Below are positions 53,124 through 61,009 of a DNA stretch of 64,000 bases, one piece after another. This DNA comes from Novosphingobium taihuense (GTDB lineage Bacteria > Pseudomonadota > Alphaproteobacteria > Sphingomonadales > Sphingomonadaceae). Position 1 is the first letter of the stretch, and each line of letters starts with the position of its first letter. The stretch lies in NCBI RefSeq assembly GCF_007830315.1, contig NZ_VLKJ01000002.1:124001-188000 (forward strand). Reading direction: 5' to 3'. Position numbers and translations under genes: made by a program. The notes beneath the pieces were generated by a model. The model saw nothing but the letters and a program-made list of their open reading frames with translations, did no database searches and was not told where the DNA came from.

Positions 53124-53911
53124 TGGCCGATGCCATGATCGTGACGACGGATGACGGCGTTCGCCTTGCCGTGGAAGTCCGCGGGTCTGAAGGGGCGCCA
53201 GTGCTGCTCCTTTCCAATTCGCTCGGCACCACGATGGCCATGTGGGACCCGCAGGTCGCAGCGCTGTCGCAGCGTTATCGCCTTGTCCGCTATGACGGAC
53301 GCGGTCAGGGCCAGTCGGCCTGCCCGGCAGGCGCGGCCTCGATGGACAGGCTCGGGCGCGATGCGCTCGCCGTGCTGGACGCGCTGGGCGTGGAGCGTGC
53401 GCATTTCTGCGGTCTTTCGATGGGCGGCATGATTGGCCAATGGCTGGCGGCGCGCGCGCCCGAACGGCTGTTGCGGCTGGTGCTGGCCAATACCTCGGCC
53501 TGCATGGCCCCGCCTTCGGCCTGGCAATCGCGGCTGGAAGGCGTGCTTGCCGATGGCATGGGGCCCCTTGCGGAAGCTTCGCTGCAACGCTGGTTCACGC
53601 CCGCATTCCTTGCCGCCGAACCGGACAGGGCCGATTGGATCAGGCAGATGCTGCTCGCCAACGATCCACAGGGATATGCCGCCTGCTGCGCCGCCATCCG
53701 AGACATGGACCAGCGCCGCACGGCATCGCTGAACACCGTGCCCACACTGGTCATCGCGGGTGATGCCGATCCGGCGACATCCGTTGCCGACGCGCAGTTC
53801 CTCGTGGATGCCGCCGCCGACGCCCGCCTGGTAACGCTTCCGGCCGCCCATCTTTCGAATGTCGAATGCCCCGCGCTGTTCACGCAGGCGGTGATCGATC
53901 ATCTGGGCTGA
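53123..53911 (+). CDS. pcaD: 3-oxoadipate enol-lactonase
   Basis: 262 residues from the ATG at 53123, overlapping the pcaF stop by one base. Alpha/beta hydrolase with SNSLGTTMAMWD near the start, YDGRGQGQS, nucleophile Ser99 in GLSMGGMIGQW, and a terminal His in PAAHLSNVECP; the length and the SNSLG oxyanion region are typical of PcaD. It hydrolyses 3-oxoadipate enol-lactone to 3-oxoadipate. Its last codons form half of a hairpin shared with the end of benD. Confidence 0.91.
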   Translation: MADAMIVTTDDGVRLAVEVRGSEGAPVLLLSNSLGTTMAMWDPQVAALSQRYRLVRYDGRGQGQSACPAGAASMDRLGRDALAVLDALGVERAHFCGLSMGGMIGQWLAARAPERLLRLVLANTSACMAPPSAWQSRLEGVLADGMGPLAEASLQRWFTPAFLAAEPDRADWIRQMLLANDPQGYAACCAAIRDMDQRRTASLNTVPTLVIAGDADPATSVADAQFLVDAAADARLVTLPAAHLSNVECPALFTQAVIDHLG

Positions 53912-53934
53912 GCCGAAAGGCCTTCAGCCCAGAT
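53901..53934. terminator. Bidirectional hairpin overlapping both stop codons of pcaD and benD
   Basis: ATCTGGGCTGA (53901-53911) and TCAGCCCAGAT (53924-53934) are perfectly complementary, continued inward by GCC-GAAA-GGC with a GNRA-type loop and a two-base bulge. Both proteins end Leu-Gly-stop (CTG GGC TGA), so the stem is made from coding sequence of both convergent genes. Confidence 0.75.
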
Positions 53935-54727
53935 CGCCACCGGCAACCGGAAGGATCGAGCCGGTGATGTAGCTGGCTTCGTCGCTGGCCAGGAACAGGA
54001 TCGGGGCGATCTGTTCATCGAGCGTGCCATAGCGTCGCATGAAGGCTGACGCGGTGACCTGCGCCACGGCCTGCGCCATCCAGGCCTGCTCTGCGGCACT
54101 ATCGCCGTGCGGGTTGCGCGGTACCTTGCGATCAGGCGCCTGCGTTCCGCCCGGTGCCGTGGCGACGACCCTGATGCCCGCTTCGGCATATTCCATGGCA
54201 AGGCTTTGGGTCAGCGCATTGATGCCGCCCTTCGCCGCCGAATAGGGCACGCGCCGGATGCCGCGCGTGGCATTGGACGAGACATTGACGATCGTCCCAC
54301 CGCCTTGCGCGATCATCGCGGGAAGCACCGCATGACAGCAGTAGAGCGTAGGCATCAGCGAGCGTCTGATCTCGGCGTCGATCTGTTCGGGTTCGAACTC
54401 TGCAAATGGCCGCATGCGGATCGCCCCGCCAACGTTGTTGATCAGGACATCGATCCGCCCGAACGCGGCAAGCGCCGTGGCCACCGCCTCTGCAGCTCCG
54501 GTGTGCACCTCGAGATCGGTCTGGCACGACACGGCCTTGCCCCCGGCGGCAACAATGGCAGCTTTCACCTCGCCCACGATTGGCGCGCGGTCGACAAGCA
54601 CCACCGCCGCACCCTCGGCTGCCATGCGCATGGCAACGCCAGCGCCGATGCCCTGCCCCGCGCCCGTGACAATGGCGACCTTGCCATCGAAACGCCCGGT
54701 AAAGACCCTGCTCGAACGATCAGACAT
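53924..54727 (-). CDS. benD: Dihydroxycyclohexadiene carboxylate dehydrogenase (BenD-like SDR)
   Basis: 267 residues. Classical SDR: VTGAGQGIGAG (21-31), NNVGG, Ser in VNVSSNATRG, and YSAAKGG with intact Tyr and Lys. The segment ATAPGGTQAPDRKVPRN is typical of BenD/XylL. It oxidises and decarboxylates the cis-diol from benzoate dioxygenase to catechol. The start overlaps the benB end by 8 bp. Its presence argues that the adjacent dioxygenase uses benzoate, because anthranilate diol loses ammonia and CO2 without such an enzyme. Confidence 0.88.
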   Translation of the reverse strand: MSDRSSRVFTGRFDGKVAIVTGAGQGIGAGVAMRMAAEGAAVVLVDRAPIVGEVKAAIVAAGGKAVSCQTDLEVHTGAAEAVATALAAFGRIDVLINNVGGAIRMRPFAEFEPEQIDAEIRRSLMPTLYCCHAVLPAMIAQGGGTIVNVSSNATRGIRRVPYSAAKGGINALTQSLAMEYAEAGIRVVATAPGGTQAPDRKVPRNPHGDSAAEQAWMAQAVAQVTASAFMRRYGTLDEQIAPILFLASDEASYITGSILPVAGGDLG

Positions 54728-55211
54728 GATAGATATCGATCACCTGGTGGATGTAGTCGTCCTTCAGAACCACCTTCTTGCGCAGGATGCGATAGCCATT
54801 GTCGCCCGCAGCAAGGGTATAGAACGATGTGCCGAAGAACTGGCTGGTCTGTCTTGCGCGGTGGCTCGATGTCAGCCAGTTGAAGCGCAGGTCGATGGTC
54901 CCTTTGCCCTCGCGCAGGATTTCGACATTGGCGATCATGTGGGCGGTGCGCGGTTCGGGCATCGATGCGCTCGAGCGTTCGGTCCTGATGCGATAGACCC
55001 TGTCCTCCAGTCCCTTGCGATCCGGGTAGTAGATCAGCGAGATCTGGCTTTGCGGATCTTCGGTCAGGGTATCGTCATCGGTCCATGACGGCATCCAGAA
55101 CTCTGCAGCAGGGTCATAGCAGGCAAGCCACTCGTCCCACTCTCGGTCGTCCAGATACCGGGTCTCGCGGTGAAGGAAGGCGCAAACGGCCATGTAGTCT
55201 TCATGGGTCAC
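54720..55211 (-). CDS. benB: Benzoate 1,2-dioxygenase small subunit
   Basis: 163 residues from a GTG at 55211 within the benA stop. NTF2-like beta subunit: FLHRETRYLDDREWDEWLACYDPAAEFWMPSWTDDD near the start, YYPDRKGLEDRVYRIRTERSSASMPEPRT and NWLTSSHRARQTSQFFG match BenB/AntB. It supports the trimeric structure of the oxygenase. Confidence 0.9.
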   Translation of the reverse strand: MTHEDYMAVCAFLHRETRYLDDREWDEWLACYDPAAEFWMPSWTDDDTLTEDPQSQISLIYYPDRKGLEDRVYRIRTERSSASMPEPRTAHMIANVEILREGKGTIDLRFNWLTSSHRARQTSQFFGTSFYTLAAGDNGYRILRKKVVLKDDYIHQVIDIYHV

Positions 55212-56569
55212 GCCGGAACGCTTTCCGAGGCGACTGCCTTGAGCATCGCCTGCATCCAGTATTCGTGCTGGCGGACGAACAGACCTTCGTCCTCGCTCCG
55301 CTCGCTCGAAAGCAGCGGATTCATGCCCATCGCCTTCGCGTTCTCGTCGGGCCCCGCGATCCACCGGGTCGCCCCGCGGCTGAGATCGTTCCAGAGATCG
55401 CCGGCCCCGGCATAGGCAGACTGGCAACTCCGGAATTCCTCGAGATCATCAGGCGTCCCCATTCCGCTGACGTTGAAGAAATCCTCGTACTGGCGGATGC
55501 GGGTTGCGCGCAGTTCCGCACTCTCGCCACGGGGAGCGAAGCAATAGATCGTAACTTCCGTGCGATCGACGCTGATCGGGCGGACCACGCGGATCTGCGT
55601 GGAGAACTGGTCCATCAGGAAGACATTCGGATAAAGGGCCAGGTTGCGGCTTTGCGAGACGATGATTTCTGTCCGCGCCTTACCGAGACGCGCCTCAAGC
55701 GCATCCTTTTGTGACCAGACAGGACGCACTTCGGGATTCAGCACGTTCGTCCACAACAGGATGTGACCGTTCTCGAAGGCGTAGACGCCCGCCGTGCTCC
55801 TTGACCAGCCATTGGCATCGACCGCCTTGGTAAAGGCCTTGCCGCCCGCCTCCTTCTCCGCCTCGCGCGAGCGGTGCGACATCGTTGCGGCGTAATTGTA
55901 GTGAACCGAGCTGACATGGTAGCCATCGCAGCCGTTCTCCATCTGCAGCTTCCAGTTGCCATCGAAGGTATAGGTGGAACTGCCCGCAAGGATCTCGATG
56001 CCATCGGGCGCCTGATCGACGATCTGATCGATGATCACGCGGGTTTCCCCCAGATAGTCTTCAAGCGCCATGGCATCGGGATCGAGCGAGCCGAACAGAA
56101 AGCCGCGATAGTTTCCGAACTTCGCCACCGGCGTCAGATCGTGCGAACCGTCCTGCGCGAAGCTTGCCGGATAGGCTCCGCTCGCCTGGTCCTTGGCCCG
56201 CAACAGCTTTCCATCGTTGGTGAAGCTCCAGCCGTGGAACGGACAGACGAGAATGGGCTGGTTGCCACGCTTGCGACGGCACAACTGCGCGCCGCGATGC
56301 GTGCAGGCGTTGATAAAGGCCCGCAAGGCTCCATCCTTGTGCCGCGTGACGATGACCGGCACCCGCCCGATCCAGGTGGAATACCAGTCATTCACTGCGC
56401 CGATCTGGCTTTCGTGGGCGAGGTAGACCCAGCCCCGCTCGAAGATGTGCTTCATTTCCAGATCGAACAGCGCAGGATCGGTAAAGATGTCACGTCGGCA
56501 GCGGAACACGCCCGCTTGCGCATCATCGACCACCGAGGATTTCAGGCGTTCTTCAAGAGACAGCGCCAC
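55208..56569 (-). CDS. benA: Benzoate (or anthranilate) 1,2-dioxygenase large subunit
   Basis: 453 residues from a GTG at 56569, chosen because GGGAGA lies six bases before it; the ATG at 56587 has no ribosome site. Rieske ligands are Cys89, His91, Cys109 and His112 (NACTHRGAQLC, VCPFHGW). The catalytic iron ligands His218 and His223 lie in GCDGYHVSSVHYNYAATM, with bridging Asp215; this wording is BenA/AntA-specific. It makes a cis-diol that BenD turns into catechol. The reductase gene benC, normally next, is absent from the window. Confidence 0.9.
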   Translation of the reverse strand: MALSLEERLKSSVVDDAQAGVFRCRRDIFTDPALFDLEMKHIFERGWVYLAHESQIGAVNDWYSTWIGRVPVIVTRHKDGALRAFINACTHRGAQLCRRKRGNQPILVCPFHGWSFTNDGKLLRAKDQASGAYPASFAQDGSHDLTPVAKFGNYRGFLFGSLDPDAMALEDYLGETRVIIDQIVDQAPDGIEILAGSSTYTFDGNWKLQMENGCDGYHVSSVHYNYAATMSHRSREAEKEAGGKAFTKAVDANGWSRSTAGVYAFENGHILLWTNVLNPEVRPVWSQKDALEARLGKARTEIIVSQSRNLALYPNVFLMDQFSTQIRVVRPISVDRTEVTIYCFAPRGESAELRATRIRQYEDFFNVSGMGTPDDLEEFRSCQSAYAGAGDLWNDLSRGATRWIAGPDENAKAMGMNPLLSSERSEDEGLFVRQHEYWMQAMLKAVASESVPA

Positions 56570-56655
56570 AGGATTCTCCCATCGCAAGGCTTCAGCCTTT
56601 GGTGTGGGCTAATGCCTTGGCCTGACGGGATCAAAGACCATTGCGGTCGCATCAT

Positions 56656-56672
56656 TATACCGCCAAGGTATA
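56656..56672. promoter_or_regulatory. BenM-type operator between benA and its LysR regulator
   Basis: TATACC-GCCAA-GGTATA is a perfect inverted repeat with the ATAC-N7-GTAT pattern known for BenM/CatM. It lies 87 bp upstream of the benA start and ends four bases before the LysR start codon at 56676, fitting dual control. Confidence 0.75.
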
Positions 56673-56675
56673 GCA

Positions 56676-57590
56676 ATGGACATCAGGCACCTTCGCCATT
56701 TCATCGCCGTTGCCGAAGAGCGCAATTTCAGCCGCGCGGCAGAACGCCTCCACATCGCGCAGCCACCGCTGAGCCGGACGATCCAGCATCTCGAAGCAGA
56801 AGTGGGCGCCCCGCTGTTCGACCGCCAGGCCCGCCCGATGCGGCTCACCCCGGCAGGCAGCCTGATGTACGAACAAGCCTTGCAGATCCTGCGCCGCATG
56901 GAGGAAATGCAGGCCATGATGCACGAGGCCGTGGCCGCCGAGCGCCGCCGCTTCGTGATCGGCTTCGTCGCATCGACGATCTATGCACGCCTGCCAGAAC
57001 TCATCCGCGCCTTCAGGGCACAAGCTCCAGACGTCGAACTGGTGCTGATCGAGCAGACCTCCCTGCAGCAGATTGCCGCACTCAAGGATGGCCGCATCGA
57101 TGTCGGCTTCGGCCGGATCCGGTTTGACGATCCAGCCATAAGACGTACGGTGCTGAGGGAGGAGACACTCGTCGTGGCAATACCTTCGCAGCATAGGCTG
57201 GCCCAGGAGGATGAGCCTGTTTCGCTACACGAACTCGCTGCCGAGCCGCAGATCGTCTATCCCAGCGCTCCCCGGCCAAGCTATGCCGATCAGGTGCTAT
57301 CGCTGTTCCGCGATTGCGGGCACGAACCGCGCGTGGTCCACGAAGTGCGCGAACTGCAGATCGCCATCGGGCTGGTTGCGGCCGAGGAGGGACTGGCGAT
57401 CGTGCCGGAATCGGTCAGCCGTTCCCGGACGCACGACGTGGTCTATCGCCCTTTGCGGGAACATGCCACGTCACCGATCATCATGAGCCACCGGATCGGC
57501 ACGATCTCGCCGGAACTGCGCCTGATGATCGGCGTCATCCAGCAGCGCTATGCCGAATGGGGCTATCCGGCGGTGCAGACCAGCGCCTGA
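56676..57590 (+). CDS. BenM/CatM-like LysR regulator
   Basis: 304 residues. The N-terminal helix-turn-helix begins MDIRHLRHFIAVAEERNFSRAAERLHIAQPPLSR, close to Acinetobacter BenM; the effector domain has DGRIDVGFGRIRFDDPAIRR and REIQ/RELQIAIGLVAAEEGLAIVPES, also typical. It likely responds to cis,cis-muconate and/or benzoate and activates benABD. It is divergent from benA, with a matching operator in the gap. Its own start codon almost touches the operator, suggesting autorepression. Confidence 0.86.
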   Translation: MDIRHLRHFIAVAEERNFSRAAERLHIAQPPLSRTIQHLEAEVGAPLFDRQARPMRLTPAGSLMYEQALQILRRMEEMQAMMHEAVAAERRRFVIGFVASTIYARLPELIRAFRAQAPDVELVLIEQTSLQQIAALKDGRIDVGFGRIRFDDPAIRRTVLREETLVVAIPSQHRLAQEDEPVSLHELAAEPQIVYPSAPRPSYADQVLSLFRDCGHEPRVVHEVRELQIAIGLVAAEEGLAIVPESVSRSRTHDVVYRPLREHATSPIIMSHRIGTISPELRLMIGVIQQRYAEWGYPAVQTSA

Positions 57591-57606
57591 CCGGGCGGCT
57601 GAAGCT

Positions 57607-58500
57607 TCAAGCCGTCTTGGGCCAGGTTTCCCGCCCTGCGTTCCGAAACGCGCGCGCTGCCGCGCTGCTGTCTGTCGCACGCTGGCTGAGGATGACGGGC
57701 GAAATCGCGCCGATGCCCGCCAGCGGACGATAGACTATGCTGCCGTGGCGCGTCTGGCTTAGGGCTTCGGGCACGATCGCCATACCCTCGCCAATGGCGA
57801 CAAGGCCCAGCGCCGTCTGCACCTCGCGCACCTCGCGCGTGGACGAAGGCACGACGGCATTGCGCGTGAGCATAGCCAGCACCTGATCGGCATAGCTTGG
57901 CCGCGGCTGGCTGGGGTAAAGGATCAGCCGCTCCCCTTCCAGCATCGCGATCGGCACCGCGCCGCCATTCTCAGCCAAGGGGGAATCCGCAGGCATCGCC
58001 ACCATCAGCGGCTCTTCCAGCAGCACTTCGCGCACGATCGCCGGATCGTCGATCGCCACGCGGCCCAGCCCGGCATCGATCCGTCCGGTCTTGAGCGCGG
58101 CCACCTGTTCGAGCGTGATCATCTCGACCAGTTCCACCTCCACCTCGGGCATCATCGCGCGGAACCGGCGGATCATGGCAGGCATGTCGCCATGCAGGAT
58201 CGAGCCGACCACCCCCACCGCAAAGCGCGGACGGCGCGCCTGCTTCCACCGCTTCATCATCGGCTTGATCTGGTCGAGCGCGGCGACGACCGGGGCTGCC
58301 TGTTCGAACAGCAGGCGTCCCGCCTCTGTCAGCTGCACGGGCCGGGTCCCGCGTTCGAACAGCTCCACGCCCAGTTCGATCTCGAGATCGCGGATCTGGC
58401 GGCTGAGGGGAGGCTGCGATACGCCAAGATGCTCGGCCGCGCGCGTAAAGCCCCGCTGCTCCACCACGGCCAGAAAATAGCGCAAGTGTCGAACTTCCAC
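57607..58500 (-). CDS. catR: CatR-like LysR regulator
   Basis: 297 residues with a GTG start at 58500 after GGGAGG. The N-terminus MEVRHLRYFLAVVEQRGFTRAAEHLGVSQPPLSR and the block TGRIDAGLGRVAIDDPAIVREVLLEEPL place it in the CatR/BenM group, a paralog of the regulator at 56676. It is divergent from catB, and its ribosome site lies inside the ATACC-N5-GGTAT operator, so it should repress itself and activate catBCA with muconate as inducer. Confidence 0.86.
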   Translation of the reverse strand: MEVRHLRYFLAVVEQRGFTRAAEHLGVSQPPLSRQIRDLEIELGVELFERGTRPVQLTEAGRLLFEQAAPVVAALDQIKPMMKRWKQARRPRFAVGVVGSILHGDMPAMIRRFRAMMPEVEVELVEMITLEQVAALKTGRIDAGLGRVAIDDPAIVREVLLEEPLMVAMPADSPLAENGGAVPIAMLEGERLILYPSQPRPSYADQVLAMLTRNAVVPSSTREVREVQTALGLVAIGEGMAIVPEALSQTRHGSIVYRPLAGIGAISPVILSQRATDSSAAARAFRNAGRETWPKTA

Positions 58501-58501
58501 G

Positions 58502-58516
58502 ATACCTCCCGGGTAT
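58502..58516. promoter_or_regulatory. CatR-type operator in the catR-catB gap
   Basis: ATACC-TCCCG-GGTAT, the same inverted repeat as at 50468 and 56657. It overlaps the catR ribosome-binding sequence and lies 59 bp before catB. Confidence 0.72.
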
Positions 58517-58574
58517 GATCCCCCCCGGAACTAGTCTTTCCCGATAGCTCGCGCAACGCCTAGTCAAAGAACGC

Positions 58575-59738
58575 ATGAGCTTACGCGAAAATCCCACGAT
58601 TCTCGGGATCGAGACGATCATTCTCGATCTTCCGACAATCCGCCCGCACGTGCTGGCAATGGCCACCATGCATTCGCAGACGATCTGCCTTGTCCGCATA
58701 ACCTGCTCTGACGGTATCATCGGGATCGGGGAGGCCACCACCATCGGCGGTCTAGCCTATGGGCCCGAAAGCCCCGAAACGATCAAGGTTGCGATCGACA
58801 GCTACTTCGCGCCACTGCTCGAAGGACTTGATGCCGCCCGCCCCGCGATGGCGATGGCGCTGCTGGCGCGCCATGTCGTCGGCAACAACTTTGCCAAGTG
58901 CGCAATCGAGACAGCGCTGCTCGACGCGCAGGGCAAGCGGCTGGGCCTGCCGGTAAGCGAACTTGTCGGCGGGCGGCGGGTCGATGCCTTGCCCGTTCTC
59001 TGGACACTGGCAAGCGGCGATACCGCGCGCGACATTGCCGAAGCCGAACAGATGCTGGGCATGGCCCGCCACAACGCGTTCAAGCTCAAGATCGGCAAGC
59101 GTCCGCTTGAACAGGACGTGGCGCACGTTGGCGCGATCAAGGCGGCCATGGGTTCGCGCGCCTCGGTGCGGGTCGATGTCAACATGGCGTGGGACGAGGC
59201 CACCGCACGGCGCGGCCTTGCCATGCTTGCCGATGTCGGCTGCGACCTGGTGGAACAGCCGATCATCCGCCACAACCGCGATGGCATGGCCCGCCTTACT
59301 GCGCTGGGCCTGATCGCGGTCATGGCCGACGAAAGCCTCACGGGTCCTGCCAGCGCGATGGATTTTGCCCGTAGCGCCGCGGCCGATGTCTTTGCCGTGA
59401 AGATCGAACAATCCGGCGGCCTCGATGCCGCGCGCGCCGTTGCCCAGATCGGCCATGCCGCGGGCATTGCGCTCTATGGCGGCACGATGCTCGAAGGCGC
59501 GATCGGGACCATTGCCTCGGCCCACGCCTTTGCAACGTTCCCGGCGCTCGAATGGGGCACGGAACTGTTCGGCCCGCTGCTACTGACCGAGGAAATCCTC
59601 GAAGAGCCGCTCGCCTATCGCGATTTTGCCCTGGCCGTGCCCACTGGCCCAGGCCTTGGCATCGCGCTCGACGAAGATCGCGTCGCGCGTTTCCGCCGCG
59701 ATCGCACCACCAGCCAATTCGCCCTGCAAGGAGCCTGA
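58575..59738 (+). CDS. catB: Muconate cycloisomerase
   Basis: 387 residues; enolase superfamily, muconate-lactonizing subgroup. Key residues: Lys170 and Lys172 (FKLKIGK), metal ligands Asp201 (RVDVN), Glu227 (LVEQP) and Asp252 (MADES), and Lys276 (AVKIEQSGG). N-terminal LDLPTIRPHVLAMATM is typical of CatB. It turns cis,cis-muconate into muconolactone in the cytoplasm. First gene of catBCA, with 3 bp before catC. Confidence 0.92.
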   Translation: MSLRENPTILGIETIILDLPTIRPHVLAMATMHSQTICLVRITCSDGIIGIGEATTIGGLAYGPESPETIKVAIDSYFAPLLEGLDAARPAMAMALLARHVVGNNFAKCAIETALLDAQGKRLGLPVSELVGGRRVDALPVLWTLASGDTARDIAEAEQMLGMARHNAFKLKIGKRPLEQDVAHVGAIKAAMGSRASVRVDVNMAWDEATARRGLAMLADVGCDLVEQPIIRHNRDGMARLTALGLIAVMADESLTGPASAMDFARSAAADVFAVKIEQSGGLDAARAVAQIGHAAGIALYGGTMLEGAIGTIASAHAFATFPALEWGTELFGPLLLTEEILEEPLAYRDFALAVPTGPGLGIALDEDRVARFRRDRTTSQFALQGA

Positions 59739-59741
59739 CCG

Positions 59742-60032
59742 ATGCTGTTCCAGGTGGAGATGACCGTCAACATCCCGCTCGATTTCGACAAGGCCGAGGC
59801 CGATCGGATCAAGGCGGTGGAAAAGGCCTATAGCCAGAACCTGCAAGCCAGCGGCGAATGGCGGCATATCTGGCGCGTGGCGGGGCTCTACGCCAACGTC
59901 TCGATCTTCGATGTCGCCAGCAACGAGCGCCTGCACGAGATCCTGATGGGCCTGCCGCTCTATCCGTTCATGACCATCAAGGTCACGCCGCTGTGCCGGC
60001 ACCCCTCTTCCATTCGCGACGACGATCGCTGA
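59742..60032 (+). CDS. catC: Muconolactone delta-isomerase
   Basis: 96 residues, the standard CatC size: MLFQVEMTVNIPLDFD, Q/GEWRHIWRVAGLYANVSIFDV and MGLPLYPFMTIKVTPLCRHPSS are all highly characteristic. It isomerises muconolactone to 3-oxoadipate enol-lactone, the substrate of PcaD. Lies between catB and catA. Confidence 0.93.
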   Translation: MLFQVEMTVNIPLDFDKAEADRIKAVEKAYSQNLQASGEWRHIWRVAGLYANVSIFDVASNERLHEILMGLPLYPFMTIKVTPLCRHPSSIRDDDR

Positions 60033-60059
60033 AACCACAAGACACCCGGGAGTAACGAG

Positions 60060-60956
60060 ATGCCTGCGAACTTTGCCAGCACCGAAGCCGTCCAGAAACT
60101 GCTAGACCGCGCCAGCGGGCTTGATGTCGACGGCGGCAATCCCCGCCTCAAGGCGATCATGCGTGACCTGCTGCAGGCGACCGCCGACATAATCGTCAAG
60201 CACGACATCAGCGAAAGCGAATTCTGGCAGGCGGCCAAGTACCTTGCCGATGGCGCGGGCGAGATCGGCCTGATCCTTCCCGGCATCGGCCTTGAACATT
60301 TCCTCGATCTCTACATGGACGCCAAGGACGCCGAAGCAGGCCTTTCCGGCGGCACCCCGCGCACCATCGAAGGCCCGCTCTACGTCGCCGGTGCCCCGCT
60401 GGTGGATGGCACCTCTGAAGTCGACCTGACCTCAGACCCCGACGATACCGATACCCTGCACATGACGGGCATTGTTACCGGCCCCGATGGCGAACCCGTG
60501 AAGGACGCCATTCTCCACGTCTGGCATGCCAACAGCCAGGGCTGGTATTCGCACTTCGATCCGACCGGCGAACAGACCCCGTTCAACAACCGCCGCCGCA
60601 TCAAGCTGGCCGCCGATGGCCGCTACGCCTTCCGTTCGAAGATGCCGCACGGCTATTCGGTGCCGCCGGGCGGCGCTACCGACGTGCTGATGCAGGCGCT
60701 GGGCCGCCATGGCAATCGCCCCGCCCACGTTCACTTCTTCGTCGAAGCGCCGGGCTATCGCACGCTGACCACCCAGATCAACTTCGGCGACGATCCCTTT
60801 GCCGCAGACGATTTTGCCTTCGGCACGCGGGAGGGCCTGCTGCCGGTGCCGAGCCGTCAGGGCGACACCGCGCACATCGCGTTCGATTTCCAGCTGCAGC
60901 GCGCGAGGAACGACGAGGACCAGAGCTTTTCACGACGCGCGCGCGCGCAGGGCTGA
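60060..60956 (+). CDS. catA: Catechol 1,2-dioxygenase
   Basis: 298 residues. Intradiol dioxygenase with N-terminal dimerisation domain and iron ligands Tyr163 (GWYSHFD), Tyr199 (PHGYSVP), His223 and His225 (RPAHVHFFV). EGPLYVAGAP (104-113) is the classic catechol/hydroxyquinol dioxygenase block. It cleaves catechol to cis,cis-muconate. Both ben and iac routes deliver catechol here. Confidence 0.93.
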   Translation: MPANFASTEAVQKLLDRASGLDVDGGNPRLKAIMRDLLQATADIIVKHDISESEFWQAAKYLADGAGEIGLILPGIGLEHFLDLYMDAKDAEAGLSGGTPRTIEGPLYVAGAPLVDGTSEVDLTSDPDDTDTLHMTGIVTGPDGEPVKDAILHVWHANSQGWYSHFDPTGEQTPFNNRRRIKLAADGRYAFRSKMPHGYSVPPGGATDVLMQALGRHGNRPAHVHFFVEAPGYRTLTTQINFGDDPFAADDFAFGTREGLLPVPSRQGDTAHIAFDFQLQRARNDEDQSFSRRARAQG

Positions 60957-60974
60957 TCGCGTAATCCGGCTAGG

Positions 60975-61007
60975 GAAGGGGAGTGACGAAAACCGTCGCT
61001 CCCCTTC
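60975..61007. terminator. Bidirectional hairpin terminator after catA
   Basis: 14-bp stem GAAGGGGAGTGACG (60975-60988) / CGTCGCTCCCCTTC (60994-61007) with one G-U pair and a five-base loop AAAAC, between convergent catA and the NTF2-like gene. Confidence 0.8.
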
Positions 61008-61009
61008 TC

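Noticed and set aside
55208..56569. Anthranilate dioxygenase (antA) instead of benA
   Set aside because: Large-subunit motifs fit both, but a benD-type dehydrogenase follows directly, which anthranilate degradation does not need. Kept as an alternative only.
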